64,000 bases of DNA from Nocardia paucivorans NBRC 100373 (GCF_000308675.1 NZ_BAGE01000046.1:271017-335016); one strand, 5' to 3'. Positions 15,945-25,023 are shown, counted from the first letter of the stretch. The notes: generated by a model from the letters alone, not told the origin. A program made the numbers and translations.

Positions 15945-16625
15945 CTACAGCCGTCCGAAGCCGACAATGGTGGGCACCTCACTCGGAGCGAATCGGTGGA
16001 TTCGGATGGCATCGTGCTCGTTGCCGCCGATCGTGGTCATCCGGTCGCCGTCGATGCGGAGCACGATATTGGCGTGTTGCCCGAACGGGCTGTTCGGAGC
16101 GTAGAGCACCACGTCCCCGGTGCGGGGACGGTAACCCGTTCCGGCCGCCTCGAATCTGCCGGTGCTCTCGTAGTACTCCTGCAGGGTGTAGACACCCGGT
16201 ATCCGCCACGAGCCGGAGTTCGGGTTCGACAACGGCGCGCCCGCCGATCGCATCACCCAACTGACGAAATCGGCGCACCACGGCTCCACCACGCCCTCGG
16301 CGTATTTCACTCCCGCTCCCGGAGCGGCGTATTCGACGGCGGCGATCTCGACGATTCGGGCCTGTAGCGGTTCGAGCGTCGCGGGATCGATGGCGGGAAA
16401 TTCGAGCAGCCGTTCTCCGACGATCGCCTCGTCGGCACCGCGCTGCCCCCACCAGTGCGCACCGACCACCCCCACAACGACCAGACCGACCACCACTGCG
16501 AATGCGATGAGCAGCCGATTCGTCACCGGCGTGGACCGGCGCGACGCCGATGTGCCGGTATCCCGATAAGGAGCCACCGTCTTGGACTTTCCCCACCCCA
16601 TTCGACCCTCCGAGGTCCTCACCAC
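15945..16625 (-). CDS. Membrane-anchored CHAP-domain protein (probable peptidoglycan amidase/endopeptidase)
   Basis: 226 residues. A single membrane helix, LLIAFAVVVGLVVVGVVGAH (about 38-57), follows a basic cytoplasmic head, giving an extracytoplasmic C-terminus. The CHAP catalytic pair is visible: Cys in PWCADFVSWVMRSAG (about 120) and His in FGQHANIVL (about 187), with GDVVLYAP between. Such enzymes cut peptidoglycan cross-links or stem peptides. The nearest gene in the same direction is the two-domain protein; no operon partner is obvious. Confidence 0.83.
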   Translation of the reverse strand: MVRTSEGRMGWGKSKTVAPYRDTGTSASRRSTPVTNRLLIAFAVVVGLVVVGVVGAHWWGQRGADEAIVGERLLEFPAIDPATLEPLQARIVEIAAVEYAAPGAGVKYAEGVVEPWCADFVSWVMRSAGAPLSNPNSGSWRIPGVYTLQEYYESTGRFEAAGTGYRPRTGDVVLYAPNSPFGQHANIVLRIDGDRMTTIGGNEHDAIRIHRFAPSEVPTIVGFGRL

Positions 16626-16687
16626 GCCGAACCGACGGTGTCGACCCGAAAGTCGACCCGTGAATGGCCATGCATATTACATACTCT

Positions 16688-16700
16688 ATGTATAATACAT
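16688..16700 (+). promoter_or_regulatory. Palindrome overlapping a perfect -10 box before the MarR gene
   Basis: ATGTAT-A-ATACAT is a perfect inverted repeat, and TATAAT (16691-16696) lies inside it. The MarR start is 39 nt downstream. This is a classic autorepression layout. No good -35 hexamer is visible 17 bp upstream. Confidence 0.6.
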
Positions 16701-16738
16701 TATTTGAATCCGCCGAAGACAGACGGGATAGTGAGCAG

Positions 16739-17242
16739 ATGTCCGATTCGGGTGTTTCCGCCGCCACGGCCACCGCAAACCCGGGCGACACGGTTTTGTC
16801 CCGGCTTTCGCTGGAACTGACCCTGCTGTCCCGGCATTTCCCGGCCACCCGCCGCAACCCGGGCTGCCGACTCGATCGCTCGGCGTTCTTGATCCTGACC
16901 CGCCTTCGCCTCGGGGAACCGCTCACCCTGCGCGAACTGGCCGAGACGTTCAAACTCGACATCTCGACGATCAACCGCCAGGTGGGTGCCATGCTCGAAC
17001 AAGGACTGGTCGACCGGGTTCCCGACCCCGAGGGCGGGATAGCGCGCAAGATCCGTCCCAGCGCCAAAGGATTGGAACTGCTGGCGGGCGATCTCGCCCA
17101 GAACCACCGCGGACTCGAGAAGGTCGTCGCCGACTGGCCGGCCGAAGACGTCGAACAGTTGAGCCGGCTGGTCGAGCGATTCAACGAATCCGTCGAACGG
17201 CTCGAGCACAATCCGTGGCCCCGCCCCGGCCGGGACCGGTAG
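16739..17242 (+). CDS. MarR-family transcriptional regulator
   Basis: 167 residues from ATG 16739. A longer in-frame reading from 16664 would include the TATAAT promoter palindrome, so it is rejected. The winged helix is visible: FLILTRLRLGEPLTLRELAE, then FKLDISTINRQVGAMLEQGLV as recognition region, then the wing DPEGGIARKIRPSAKG. It is followed at 99 bp by a glycine betaine/choline-type ABC operon on the same strand. MarR-like GbsR proteins control betaine uptake in other bacteria, so control of this operon is a reasonable inference. Confidence 0.88.
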   Translation: MSDSGVSAATATANPGDTVLSRLSLELTLLSRHFPATRRNPGCRLDRSAFLILTRLRLGEPLTLRELAETFKLDISTINRQVGAMLEQGLVDRVPDPEGGIARKIRPSAKGLELLAGDLAQNHRGLEKVVADWPAEDVEQLSRLVERFNESVERLEHNPWPRPGRDR

Positions 17243-17340
17243 CCCGGCGCTTCCACGCCGACCCGGGTTCGCGCACAGCCTGTTTCCGCCGTCCGTCGCC
17301 CATTACACTGACCGGGACCGAACCGGGAGGTGAGGGCGCC

Positions 17341-17991
17341 CTGGACACCCTGTGGAACTTCGTCGTCGACCGGCGCTACCAATTACTCACCGACTCCTAC
17401 CTCCACGTCTCGGCGGTGGTGCAGTCGGTGGCGGTGGCCACGCTGATCGCGGTGCTGCTGGGTATCGGTGTCCACCGCAGTCCGCTCGGCTCCGCACTGG
17501 CCACGGCCACGGCGAGCACCGTGCTCACCATTCCGTCGTTCGCCCTGTTGGGCCTGCTGATTCCCCTACTCGGTCTCGGGGTGGCACCGACCGTCACCGC
17601 CATGGTGCTGTACGCCCTGCTGCCGATTCTGCGCAATACCATCGTCGGGCTGACCGCCGTCGATCCCGCGGTCACCGACGCCGCCCGCGGGGTCGGAATG
17701 AACCGGTTGCGAATTCTCACCGTCATCGAACTCCCCCTGGCCTGGCCGTCGATCCTCACCGGAATCCGCATCAGCACCCAGATGCTGATGGGCATCCTCG
17801 CCATCGCCGCCTATGCCAAAGGCCCAGGTCTGGGCAATCTGATCTTCTCCGGACTCTCCCGACTGGGTACGCCGAACGCGATACCGCAGGCACTGACCGG
17901 CACGGTGCTCATCGTCACCTCGGCCCTCCTGCTGGACGGCATCCTGGTGCTGCTGGGCCGAGCGACCACCTCGAGGGGAATCCGTGACTGA
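17341..17991 (+). CDS. Osmoprotectant (glycine betaine/choline-type) ABC transporter permease, first copy
   Basis: About 216 residues with five to six membrane helices, e.g. VSAVVQSVAVATLIAVLLGI, and the inner-membrane-component loop AARGVGMNRLRILTVIELPLA that contacts the ATPase. The family is OpuCB/ProW. The frame is open from ATG 17215 inside the MarR gene, but GGAGGTGA at 17326-17333 sits 7 nt before CTG 17341 (LDTLWNFVVDRRYQL), which gives the usual family length; a CTG start is unusual, so the start is uncertain. The stop overlaps the ATPase start by 8 bp. Confidence 0.88.
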   Translation: MDTLWNFVVDRRYQLLTDSYLHVSAVVQSVAVATLIAVLLGIGVHRSPLGSALATATASTVLTIPSFALLGLLIPLLGLGVAPTVTAMVLYALLPILRNTIVGLTAVDPAVTDAARGVGMNRLRILTVIELPLAWPSILTGIRISTQMLMGILAIAAYAKGPGLGNLIFSGLSRLGTPNAIPQALTGTVLIVTSALLLDGILVLLGRATTSRGIRD

Positions 17992-19159
17992 TTCCGAACC
18001 CGTATCCGGTGTCGAGATCGTGCTCGACTCGGTCACCAAACACTATCCGGGACAACCCCGACCGGCGGTGGACACCGTGAGCATGACCATCCCGGCCGGA
18101 CAGATCGTGGTGTTGGTCGGCCCCTCGGGTTGCGGCAAGACCACCACCATGCGGATGATCAACCGCCTCATCGAACCCACCTCCGGCACCATCGGCATCG
18201 GCGGCACCGACATCATGTCCCTCGACGCCGACGAACTACGCCGCGGAATCGGCTATTCCATCCAACAGGCAGGCCTGTTCCCGCATATGACGGTCGGCCG
18301 CAATATCGCCACCGTGCCGAAACTGCTCGGCTGGGAACGCGACCGCATCGCGGCACGTGTGGACGAGATGCTGGAGCTGGTCGGCCTGCCCCCGCACGAG
18401 TTCCGGGATCGGTACCCCCGGCAGCTTTCCGGCGGCCAACAGCAGCGCGTCGGGGTGGCGCGGGCACTGGCCGCCGACCCGCCGGTGCTGTTGATGGACG
18501 AGCCGTTCGGCGCCGTCGACCCGGTCACCCGCGGGCTCCTCCAGGACGAATTGCTGCGCTTGCAGTCGGAGCTGCGCAAAACGATCGTCTTCGTCACCCA
18601 CGATTTCAACGAGGCGGTCAAACTCGGGGACCGTATCGCGGTGTTGGGCGCACGGTCCCGGATCCGCCAATACGACACGCCCGCCGCGATCCTCGCCGCC
18701 CCGGCCGACGAAACGGTCGCCGAGTTCATCGGCACCGATGCCTCCCTCAAACAACTAACCCTCGCCCGAGTGGGTGATATCGAACTCGACCGTTGCCCCA
18801 CCGTGCTCGAGGGCGAACCGGTCGAGGTCCTGCGTCGCGCACTCGGCAACACCGGCCGATCCCCCGTGCTCGTCCTGGATTCCGAACACCGACCCCGGCG
18901 CTGGGTTTCGGCGTCGGAAACGAGTGGCGGTGAATCCGTGCGCACCGCCGGCGACCCGGTGGGCGAGCCGATATCCGTCCGGGACACGCTCCAGGACGCC
19001 CTGGAAGCGCTGTTGCGGGAAAGCGCCGCCCGCGCGATCGTCACCGACACCGCCGGCCGATACGTCGGCGTGGTCACCATCGACCTGCTGGTGGGGCATC
19101 TGGCCCGGCAGCGGGCCGAACACGCCGCCGACCGGACGCCCGTGGGACGGACGCCATGA
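17984..19159 (+). CDS. Osmoprotectant ABC transporter ATP-binding protein with CBS region, first copy
   Basis: 391 residues. Walker A GPSGCGKTT (about 46), Q-loop QQAGLFPHMT, signature LSGGQQQRVGVARALA (about 148), Walker B VLLMDEPFGAVDP and H-loop FVTHDFNEA are all present. After the nucleotide-binding domain, residues ~250-375 hold a CBS-type region (TLQDALEALLRESAARAIVT). In OpuA/OpuC-type transporters such domains sense ionic strength. GTG 17984 overlaps the upstream permease by 8 bp, and the stop overlaps the next gene by ATGA. Confidence 0.93.
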   Translation: MTDSEPVSGVEIVLDSVTKHYPGQPRPAVDTVSMTIPAGQIVVLVGPSGCGKTTTMRMINRLIEPTSGTIGIGGTDIMSLDADELRRGIGYSIQQAGLFPHMTVGRNIATVPKLLGWERDRIAARVDEMLELVGLPPHEFRDRYPRQLSGGQQQRVGVARALAADPPVLLMDEPFGAVDPVTRGLLQDELLRLQSELRKTIVFVTHDFNEAVKLGDRIAVLGARSRIRQYDTPAAILAAPADETVAEFIGTDASLKQLTLARVGDIELDRCPTVLEGEPVEVLRRALGNTGRSPVLVLDSEHRPRRWVSASETSGGESVRTAGDPVGEPISVRDTLQDALEALLRESAARAIVTDTAGRYVGVVTIDLLVGHLARQRAEHAADRTPVGRTP

Positions 19160-19932
19160 CCGCGCCCGGCTCGGTCCGGACCGTTCCCCGGGCGGCACAA
19201 CGCCGCGCGGAACGGTTACGGCTGCTGCTGCAACCGGCGCTGGCCCTCGCCCTGGCGGTGGGGGTGCTGGTGTGGGCTTTCGCCCGCGACCTCACCGCCA
19301 CTCAACGGGCGAGCCTGCGCCCGGGCACCATCGCGACCGTCACCTGGCAGCATGTGCTGATCACCGTCACGGTGGTGGCCATCGTCCTGGTCGTCGCGGT
19401 TCCCCTGGGCACAATGCTGACCCGACCGGGATACCGCCGACTCGCTCCGCTTTTCGTCGGAGTCGCCAATATCGGCGCGGCCGCCCCGGCCATCGGTCTG
19501 ATCGTGCTGTTCTACCTGGTCACCGAAACCACCGGTTTCTGGATCGGGGTGGCGCCCATCGCCTTCTACTCGCTGCTGCCGGTGCTGCGCAATACGATCC
19601 TCGGATATCGGCAGGTGGATCCCGCTCTCATCGATGCCGGTCGTGGGCAGGGCATGTCCTCGGCCATGGTGCTGCGCCGGATCGAGTTCCCGCTCGCCAT
19701 CCCCTACATCCTGGCCGGGCTGCGCACCTCCCTGGTGCTCGCTGTCGGCACCGCCACCCTGTCGTTCCTGGTGAGCGCGGGCGGGCTGGGCATCCTCATC
19801 GACACCGGTTACAAACTGCGCGACACCGTGACGCTGATGGTGGGCGCCGTACTCGCCGTCGCCCTGGCGCTGCTGGTGGACTGGTTGGGGGCCCTGGCCG
19901 AAGAATTCCTCGGACCGCGAGGGCTGCGATGA
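19156..19932 (+). CDS. Osmoprotectant ABC transporter permease, second subunit, first copy
   Basis: 258 residues with an N-terminal helix (LLLQPALALALAVGVLVWAF) and about five more, and the ATPase-contact loop DAGRGQGMSSAMVLRRIEFP. It starts in an ATGA overlap with the ATPase gene and ends in another ATGA overlap with the binding protein, so the four genes are translationally coupled. It pairs with the 17341 permease to form a heterodimeric channel. Confidence 0.92.
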   Translation: MTAPGSVRTVPRAAQRRAERLRLLLQPALALALAVGVLVWAFARDLTATQRASLRPGTIATVTWQHVLITVTVVAIVLVVAVPLGTMLTRPGYRRLAPLFVGVANIGAAAPAIGLIVLFYLVTETTGFWIGVAPIAFYSLLPVLRNTILGYRQVDPALIDAGRGQGMSSAMVLRRIEFPLAIPYILAGLRTSLVLAVGTATLSFLVSAGGLGILIDTGYKLRDTVTLMVGAVLAVALALLVDWLGALAEEFLGPRGLR

Positions 19933-20927
19933 GCGGCCGATCCCGGCGCAGCGCCGCCTTCGGCACGGTAGCCGTCGTCCTCTACGCCCTGGCGACCCTC
20001 CTCACCGGCTGCGGCCTCGAATCCGGTGGCGCCGTTCCGCTGCGAGTCGGCCCGGGCAGTATCCGGCCGGTTCCGGAGTTGACGGGCGTCCCGATCACCG
20101 TGGGTTCCAAGGATTTCACCGAACAGAACATCCTCGGCTATCTCATCGAGTTCGCCATGGTCGCCGCCGGGGCCGATGTCCGCGACCTCACCGATATCCA
20201 GGGCTCCAACAGTCTGCGCGATGCGCAGCTGCACGGTCAGATCGATCTCGCCTACGACTACACCGGCACCGGCTGGATGAACTATCTCGGCAACGAAATC
20301 CCCGTGGCCGGCGAGCTCGGTCAGTTCGAAGCCGTCCGCGATGCCGACCTGGCCGCGCACGGCATGGTGTGGACGGCCATGGCCCCCATGAACAACACCT
20401 ACGCCCTGGTCACCAACCGGACCACCGCCGAAACCACCGGTGTGCGCACCCTCTCCGACTATGCCCACCTGGTGAATTCCGACGCCGAGGCCGCGGCAAC
20501 CTGCGTCGGCACCGAATTCAATGTCCGGCAGGACGGTTTCCCCGGTATGGCGCGGAAATACGGTATCGACGAGAACACCGTGCGCAAATACATCATCCAG
20601 GACGCCCTCGTCTACACCTCCGTGGCCGACGGCCGCCGCTGCCGTTTCGGTTCGGTGGCCGTCACCGACGGACGTATCCCCGCCCTCGACCTGGTCGTAC
20701 TCGACGACGATCTGGGCCATTTCCCCAAATACAATGCGGCCCTGGTCATGCGTGCCGACTTCGCCGCCGCCCATCCCCGGGTCGCCGAGGTCATGGCGCC
20801 CGTCTCCGCACGGCTCACCAACGCGGCCATCACCGAACTCAACCGTCAGGTCGATGTCGAGGGTCGCGAACCGGCGGAGGTGGCGCGCGACTGGATGGTG
20901 GCGCAGGGATTCGTCACCGCGCGATGA
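19929..20927 (+). CDS. Osmoprotectant-binding lipoprotein (OpuAC/OpuCC type), first copy
   Basis: 332 residues from ATG 19929, which overlaps the permease stop. Lipobox LLTGC (about 28) follows a hydrophobic signal, so the mature protein is a lipid-anchored extracellular receptor. Family marks are VGSKDFTEQNILGYL near the start of the mature domain, YDYTGTGWMNYL, and MNNTYALVTN. The binding pocket normally uses aromatic residues for the quaternary amine; substrate (glycine betaine, choline, carnitine or similar) cannot be decided from sequence. It is the last gene of the first osmolyte operon. Confidence 0.92.
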   Translation: MSGRSRRSAAFGTVAVVLYALATLLTGCGLESGGAVPLRVGPGSIRPVPELTGVPITVGSKDFTEQNILGYLIEFAMVAAGADVRDLTDIQGSNSLRDAQLHGQIDLAYDYTGTGWMNYLGNEIPVAGELGQFEAVRDADLAAHGMVWTAMAPMNNTYALVTNRTTAETTGVRTLSDYAHLVNSDAEAAATCVGTEFNVRQDGFPGMARKYGIDENTVRKYIIQDALVYTSVADGRRCRFGSVAVTDGRIPALDLVVLDDDLGHFPKYNAALVMRADFAAAHPRVAEVMAPVSARLTNAAITELNRQVDVEGREPAEVARDWMVAQGFVTAR

Positions 20928-20987
20928 GTTCCCGTCCCACCGGCCGACCCCCGACCGGTGTTCGACGATGCCCGGTACTGTGAACTC

Positions 20988-21569
20988 ATGATCACGCTCA
21001 AGAAAGAAGACGGTGCAGCGGATCTCGCGGGGATTACCAAGCTGAGTGTCGGAGTGAGCTGGGACCCGTCCGCGGGCACCAGCGGCGGAGCGCTCGGCTG
21101 GGCACGTCGTAAGCGCGGGGTGGACCTGGATCTGATCGCCATCCTCATGCAGGGCAGCGAGCCGGTGCGCTTCGCCGGACTCGATTCGCTCGACCCCCTG
21201 GGCAATGGCGCGGTCCTGCACACCGGTGACGAACAGACCGGCGCCGCGTCCGGCGACGACGAAACCGTGCACGTCACCTTCGCGGACGTTCCGAGCGCCA
21301 TCGACTCCATCATCTTCGTCGCCGCGGCCTTCAAGAGGGGTTCCTCGTTCGACAAGGCGAACAACATCTCGTTCAAGATCTACGACTCCACCGGTGGCAG
21401 CAGCCAGCAGGTCGCCGATATCTGGCCGTCGCTGCTCGGCAACGACAACGCCAATGCCGTCGCTCGCGCCTTCCGCAACGGCAATGTCTGGCAGCTCGAG
21501 GTGCTCAACCGCAAGGGCAAGATCAAGCAGGGCGACAAACAGGCCCTGCTGCGCTTCGCGATGGCCTGA
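20988..21569 (+). CDS. TerD-family protein
   Basis: 193 residues starting MITLKKEDGAADLAGITKLS. TerD marks are present: DLDLIAIL, GNGAVLHTGDEQTGAASGDD with the acidic cluster that binds calcium in TerD/CABP, and FVAAAFKRGSSFDKANNIS. Known TerD proteins act in tellurite/stress resistance and in chemical-stress complexes. No other ter gene is near, so the role here is unknown. A start 30 bp upstream is possible but gives a non-family N-terminus. Confidence 0.9.
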   Translation: MITLKKEDGAADLAGITKLSVGVSWDPSAGTSGGALGWARRKRGVDLDLIAILMQGSEPVRFAGLDSLDPLGNGAVLHTGDEQTGAASGDDETVHVTFADVPSAIDSIIFVAAAFKRGSSFDKANNISFKIYDSTGGSSQQVADIWPSLLGNDNANAVARAFRNGNVWQLEVLNRKGKIKQGDKQALLRFAMA

Positions 21570-21611
21570 GCGGCAACCGGTGCGACCGACACCCGAGCCG
21601 TCCGGGCGGCG

Positions 21612-22025
21612 TCAACCGGCCGACCAGCCCAACCAACGCGTAACCCGGATCGCGAGCACCGGACCCGGCGGCGGCTGGGTCCGGTACACCGGGTAGCGCG
21701 CGGTCAGCTGCTCCACGGCCGTGCGCGCCTCATCGGCCTCGACCAATCGCGCCGTACCGTCGGCGCGCACCCACCACAGCCGATCCCAGTCCTCGCTGTA
21801 ATGGTCGACCAGTACGGCCACATTCGGATTCGCCGCAATGTTCTCCAACCGACGTAACGCGGTTGTCGACTTGGGTTTGGCGTCGACACTCGTATAGACG
21901 ATGTCGCCGACCGCTGCGAAAACGATGGGCACGAGATGCGGATTCCCGCTCCGGGTGACCGTCGCCAGTCGCGCCACCCGCCCTTGGGCGAAACGCTCTC
22001 GCGCCTGTTCTTCGCTCAACCGCAC
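21612..22025 (-). CDS. PPOX-class, probable F420-dependent oxidoreductase (Rv0121 type)
   Basis: 137 residues, a small split-beta-barrel flavin/deazaflavin-binding protein. RVARLATVTRSGNPHLVPIVF near the N-terminus, VYTSVDAKPKSTTALRRLENI and HYSEDWDRLWWVRADG match the TIGR03668-like family. F420 rather than FMN is inferred from the family and the presence of fbiC. GTG 22025 is preceded by TAGGAGGG. It is convergent with terD, 42 bp apart. Confidence 0.86.
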   Translation of the reverse strand: MRLSEEQARERFAQGRVARLATVTRSGNPHLVPIVFAAVGDIVYTSVDAKPKSTTALRRLENIAANPNVAVLVDHYSEDWDRLWWVRADGTARLVEADEARTAVEQLTARYPVYRTQPPPGPVLAIRVTRWLGWSAG

Positions 22026-22215
22026 AACGCCGCCCTCCTACCGGGTCGCCCCCACACCATGGTCGCGCATCCCGACAATGTCGGTCCCGCTACCTCGGGC
22101 TACATCGTGCCCTTCACCGATGCGTTCAGCCCCGACGAATCGCGGCCCGGAATTCATCGGCATGTGGCCCCTTCACCTGAAAAGCAACCGTCGCAGGCGA
22201 TAGAGGTCCATGCGC

Positions 22216-22389
22216 TCACCGCGCCGGTCCGGGAACAATGGACCGGGCCGATTCGCGCAGATCATCGAGGGTGAACGTATTACGTCCGAGCCGTTGCCGG
22301 CGAACGGCGAGAGGCGATGGCGGAGAGTCGAGAATCGCGCACAGCAACTCCCCCACCCCCAACCAATTGTGTCCTGTCTCGGCGGCCAT
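22216..22389 (-). pseudogene. Truncated Clp N-terminal-repeat-like remnant
   Basis: From an internal ATG at 22389 the reading frame encodes about 57 residues beginning MAAETGHNWLGVGELLCAIL and including AVRRQRLGRNTFTLDDLRESA. This resembles one half of a Clp N-domain (the LGHN-x-IGTEHLLLGLL ... LGISLEGVRSQV pattern). The other half-repeat and everything upstream are missing; the frame continues upstream to 22479 without resemblance. It is either a decayed ClpC/Clp-N gene or a very small functional protein. A palindrome lies 33 bp before the ATG. Confidence 0.35.
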
Positions 22390-22421
22390 GACACCAGCCG
22401 CTGGAGCGCTGCATGAGAATC

Positions 22422-22436
22422 CTGTCACTGTGACAG
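22422..22436. promoter_or_regulatory. 15-bp palindrome CTGTCAC-T-GTGACAG
   Basis: Perfect 7-bp arms with one central base. It lies between the Clp-N remnant and the cupin gene stop, in a 490-bp stretch (22026-22515) otherwise without convincing genes. Its length and symmetry fit a dimeric repressor site; the partner is unknown. Confidence 0.4.
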
Positions 22437-22515
22437 TTGTTTCGTCGCCGCGATGCGCCCGGTCCACGCAGCGCACCATCGTGGCGATCGAAGCACGTGA
22501 ACCACCACGTCCGCG

Positions 22516-22935
22516 CTATCGGTCCGCGACGGCAGGAGGTTCGCCGGCAAGTGTCCCGGTGGTGGAGGTGATGTGCTCGGGAATCTCACCCGCATAGTCG
22601 CCCGTGGTGAGTGTGCCGGACGGTTCGAACAGCATCAATGTCGCACCGTCGTCCGAGACCGGGCGGTGTTCGGCGCCCCGGGGGACGACGAAGACGTCGT
22701 TTCGTCCGAGTCGGACACAGCGCTCGGGTCGGCCCGTCTCGCGCAGATGGATGTCGAGCGCTCCGTCGAGCACGAGGAACAGCTCGTCGGTATCGCCGTG
22801 CGCGTGCCAGACATACTCGCCACGCACTTTGACGAGTCGAATGTCCCAGTCGTTGACCCGGGTGAGGATACGCGGATTCCACAGATCGTCGAAGGAGGCG
22901 AGAACTCGGTCGATATTCGAGGTCGAAGACTGCAT
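22516..22935 (-). CDS. Cupin-domain protein
   Basis: About 139 residues from ATG 22935. The cupin motif 1, HAHGDTDELFLVLDG (about 48-62), and motif 2 region FVVPRGAEHRPVS (about 86-98) are present, giving a plausible His/Glu metal site. Single-cupin proteins of this type have many roles. It is divergent from an AraC/DJ-1 regulator with only 52 bp between the start codons, so that regulator probably controls it. Confidence 0.85.
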   Translation of the reverse strand: MQSSTSNIDRVLASFDDLWNPRILTRVNDWDIRLVKVRGEYVWHAHGDTDELFLVLDGALDIHLRETGRPERCVRLGRNDVFVVPRGAEHRPVSDDGATLMLFEPSGTLTTGDYAGEIPEHITSTTGTLAGEPPAVADR

Positions 22936-22987
22936 AGGCTCATGCTGACGTTTGCCCACCCATCTTCGACAGTGCGATAAATAGCAT

Positions 22988-24058
22988 ATGTCGAAAGAAT
23001 CCTCGCACCCCCGGCGCCACCGCATGGTGGCGCTCGTCGACGAGGGTTCGAACCCGTTCGAGCTGGCGTGCATCACCGAGGTGTTCGGTATCGACCGCCC
23101 CGAAGCCGGTGGAATGCTGTACGACTTCCGGCTCTGCGCCCGGAAAACGGGTGTGCGGATGCGGCAGAACTTCTTCACCATGACCGGAATAGCGGGCCTG
23201 GATGCCCTCGACGAGGCCGATACCGTCATCGTGCCGAACCGCCCCGATACCGCCGTCCCGCACCATCCGGCGGTACTGACCGCGATCGCCCGCGCCCACG
23301 ACCGCGGCGCGCGTCTCGTCGGCATGTGCAGCGGCGCCTTCACCCTCGCCGAGGCCGGTGTCCTGTCCGGGCGCCGGGCGACACTTCACTGGCAGTGGGC
23401 CGACGAATTCCGCCGCCGCTTCCCCGACGTCGTGGTGGACGAAGAAGTCCTGTTCGTCGACGACGGCGATATCCTCACCTCGGCGGGCAGCGCCGCCGCG
23501 CTCGACCTCGCCCTGTATATCGTGGGCCGAGACCACGGCGCCGATATCGCGACGACCGTGGCCCGCCGCCTCGTTTTCGCAGCCCACCGGCCCGGCGGTC
23601 AACGACAGTTCATCGAACGCCCGGTGCCGCGCGGCGACGGATCATCGCTGGACACGGCCTTGGCCTGGGCCGAACACCACGCGACCGAACCCCTCACCGT
23701 GAAGGACATCGCACGGCGGGCCGCGATGAGCCCGGCCACCCTGCATCGTAGGTTCCGCGCGGAACTCGGCCATACCCCATTGGAATGGTTGTCCTCGATA
23801 CGGCTCGCGCACGCGCGTCGACTCCTGGAAACCACCACCCTGTCGGTCGAGCAGGTCGCGTCGGCCAGCGGCCTGGGCACGCCCGCGAACCTGCGTGCCC
23901 GTCTCGCCGCCGAGACCGGACTTTCACCGACCGCATACCGCAGGCAGTTCCGCACCCCCACACGGTCGGCACGTGATGCTCCCGCCGACCATGGTCAAGC
24001 GCGCGCCTCTTCCCACAGCCGCCGCACGATCGACGCGGCCGAATCCGGTACCGCGTGA
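22988..24058 (+). CDS. GlxA-type transcriptional regulator (DJ-1/PfpI domain plus AraC HTH)
   Basis: 356 residues. Residues ~10-190 form a DJ-1/PfpI-like domain with the nucleophile-elbow cysteine in GMCSGAFTLAEAG. Residues ~215-320 are a double AraC helix-turn-helix (VKDIARRAAMSPATLHRRF and VEQVASASGLGTPANLRARL, then TGLSPTAYRRQFR). Such regulators usually control nearby metabolic genes; here the divergent cupin is the nearest target. The 3' end overlaps the convergent nitronate monooxygenase gene by 64 bp. Confidence 0.9.
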   Translation: MSKESSHPRRHRMVALVDEGSNPFELACITEVFGIDRPEAGGMLYDFRLCARKTGVRMRQNFFTMTGIAGLDALDEADTVIVPNRPDTAVPHHPAVLTAIARAHDRGARLVGMCSGAFTLAEAGVLSGRRATLHWQWADEFRRRFPDVVVDEEVLFVDDGDILTSAGSAAALDLALYIVGRDHGADIATTVARRLVFAAHRPGGQRQFIERPVPRGDGSSLDTALAWAEHHATEPLTVKDIARRAAMSPATLHRRFRAELGHTPLEWLSSIRLAHARRLLETTTLSVEQVASASGLGTPANLRARLAAETGLSPTAYRRQFRTPTRSARDAPADHGQARASSHSRRTIDAAESGTA

Positions 24059-25023
24059 CGGAACGTGGTACCGGCCCACAATGCCATATCCTCGGCGTTC
24101 CCCTGCTCGGCGGCCGCCGCGCGCAGCGGACTCGTGAGATGGTGCACCTGCGGATACGCCGCGGGCGCCGAACGGTCGTAGGTCTCGATGAAAGTGTTCG
24201 CCAATCCTCGGGCGGGTCGCCCGGAGAAGGCCCGCGTCACCACCGTACGGGTGTATCGCGGGTCGCCGAGCGCGTCCTTGTGCGCCCGCTTCGCCCCGGA
24301 TTCGGGGGTGCGGAGGAATACGGTGCCGAGCTGGACCGCCACCGCCCCGTATGCGAGCGCTTCGACGATCTGTCTTCCGGTGCCGATCCCACCGGCCGCT
24401 ATCACCGGCACCGGAGACCACGGGACGATCTCGCCGAGCAACTCGGGCAGCGGCGTCGTGCCCGGTTCGTCCTCCACCCGGAATGTGGCGCGATGCCCGC
24501 CCGCGTCCGGTCCCTGCACACACAGCGCGTCGACCCGGGCGTCCACCGCGGCATGGGCCTCCTCGGGAGCGGTCACGGTCGCGACCACCGCGCAACCGGC
24601 GTCGTGGAGCCTGTGGATCGTCTCCGCCGGTGGCAGACCGAAGGTCAGCGATACCACCGGTACGCGGTGCTCGACCAGCAGCGCTATCTTCTCGGCGAAC
24701 CAATCGTCATCGCGTTCGCGGATCGGCGGTGGTTCGACCCCGTACCGCTGGGTGGTTTCGCGCAACCGCGACCGGTATTCCTCGACGACGCGCAGATCCC
24801 AGGAATTCTCCTGGGGAACGAAGACGTTCACACCGAACGGCCTGTCCGTACGCGTGCCTACCTCGCGGATCTGGGCGTCCAATGCCGCCGGGGTCTTGTA
24901 TCCGGCGGCCAGGAACCCCAACCCTCCCGCTTCGCAGACGTGCACGACCAGGTCCGGAGTCGAGGGACCCCCCGCCATCGGGGCAGCGATCAGCGGAATC
25001 TCGAGTTCGCCGAACTGGAACAT
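23995..25023 (-). CDS. Nitronate monooxygenase family protein (2-nitropropane dioxygenase-like)
   Basis: 342 residues, an FMN-dependent TIM barrel. Visible are IPLIAAPMAGGPSTPDL at the N-terminus, GGLGFLAAGY, CVQGPDAGGHRATF with the conserved His, and phosphate-binding VIAAGGIGTGRQIVEAL. ATG 25023 has GAGGGAGG about 6 nt upstream and gives MFQFGELEIPLIAAP; an ATG 72 bp earlier is less likely. Likely role is oxidation of nitronates such as propionate 3-nitronate. Convergent overlap with the AraC/DJ-1 gene is 64 bp. Confidence 0.88.
   Translation of the reverse strand: MFQFGELEIPLIAAPMAGGPSTPDLVVHVCEAGGLGFLAAGYKTPAALDAQIREVGTRTDRPFGVNVFVPQENSWDLRVVEEYRSRLRETTQRYGVEPPPIRERDDDWFAEKIALLVEHRVPVVSLTFGLPPAETIHRLHDAGCAVVATVTAPEEAHAAVDARVDALCVQGPDAGGHRATFRVEDEPGTTPLPELLGEIVPWSPVPVIAAGGIGTGRQIVEALAYGAVAVQLGTVFLRTPESGAKRAHKDALGDPRYTRTVVTRAFSGRPARGLANTFIETYDRSAPAAYPQVHHLTSPLRAAAAEQGNAEDMALWAGTTFRHAVPDSAASIVRRLWEEARA

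Noticed and set aside
16664..16738. Longer MarR reading frame starting at 16664
   Set aside because: It would place the TATAAT box and the palindrome inside the coding region, and the extra residues are unlike MarR proteins.
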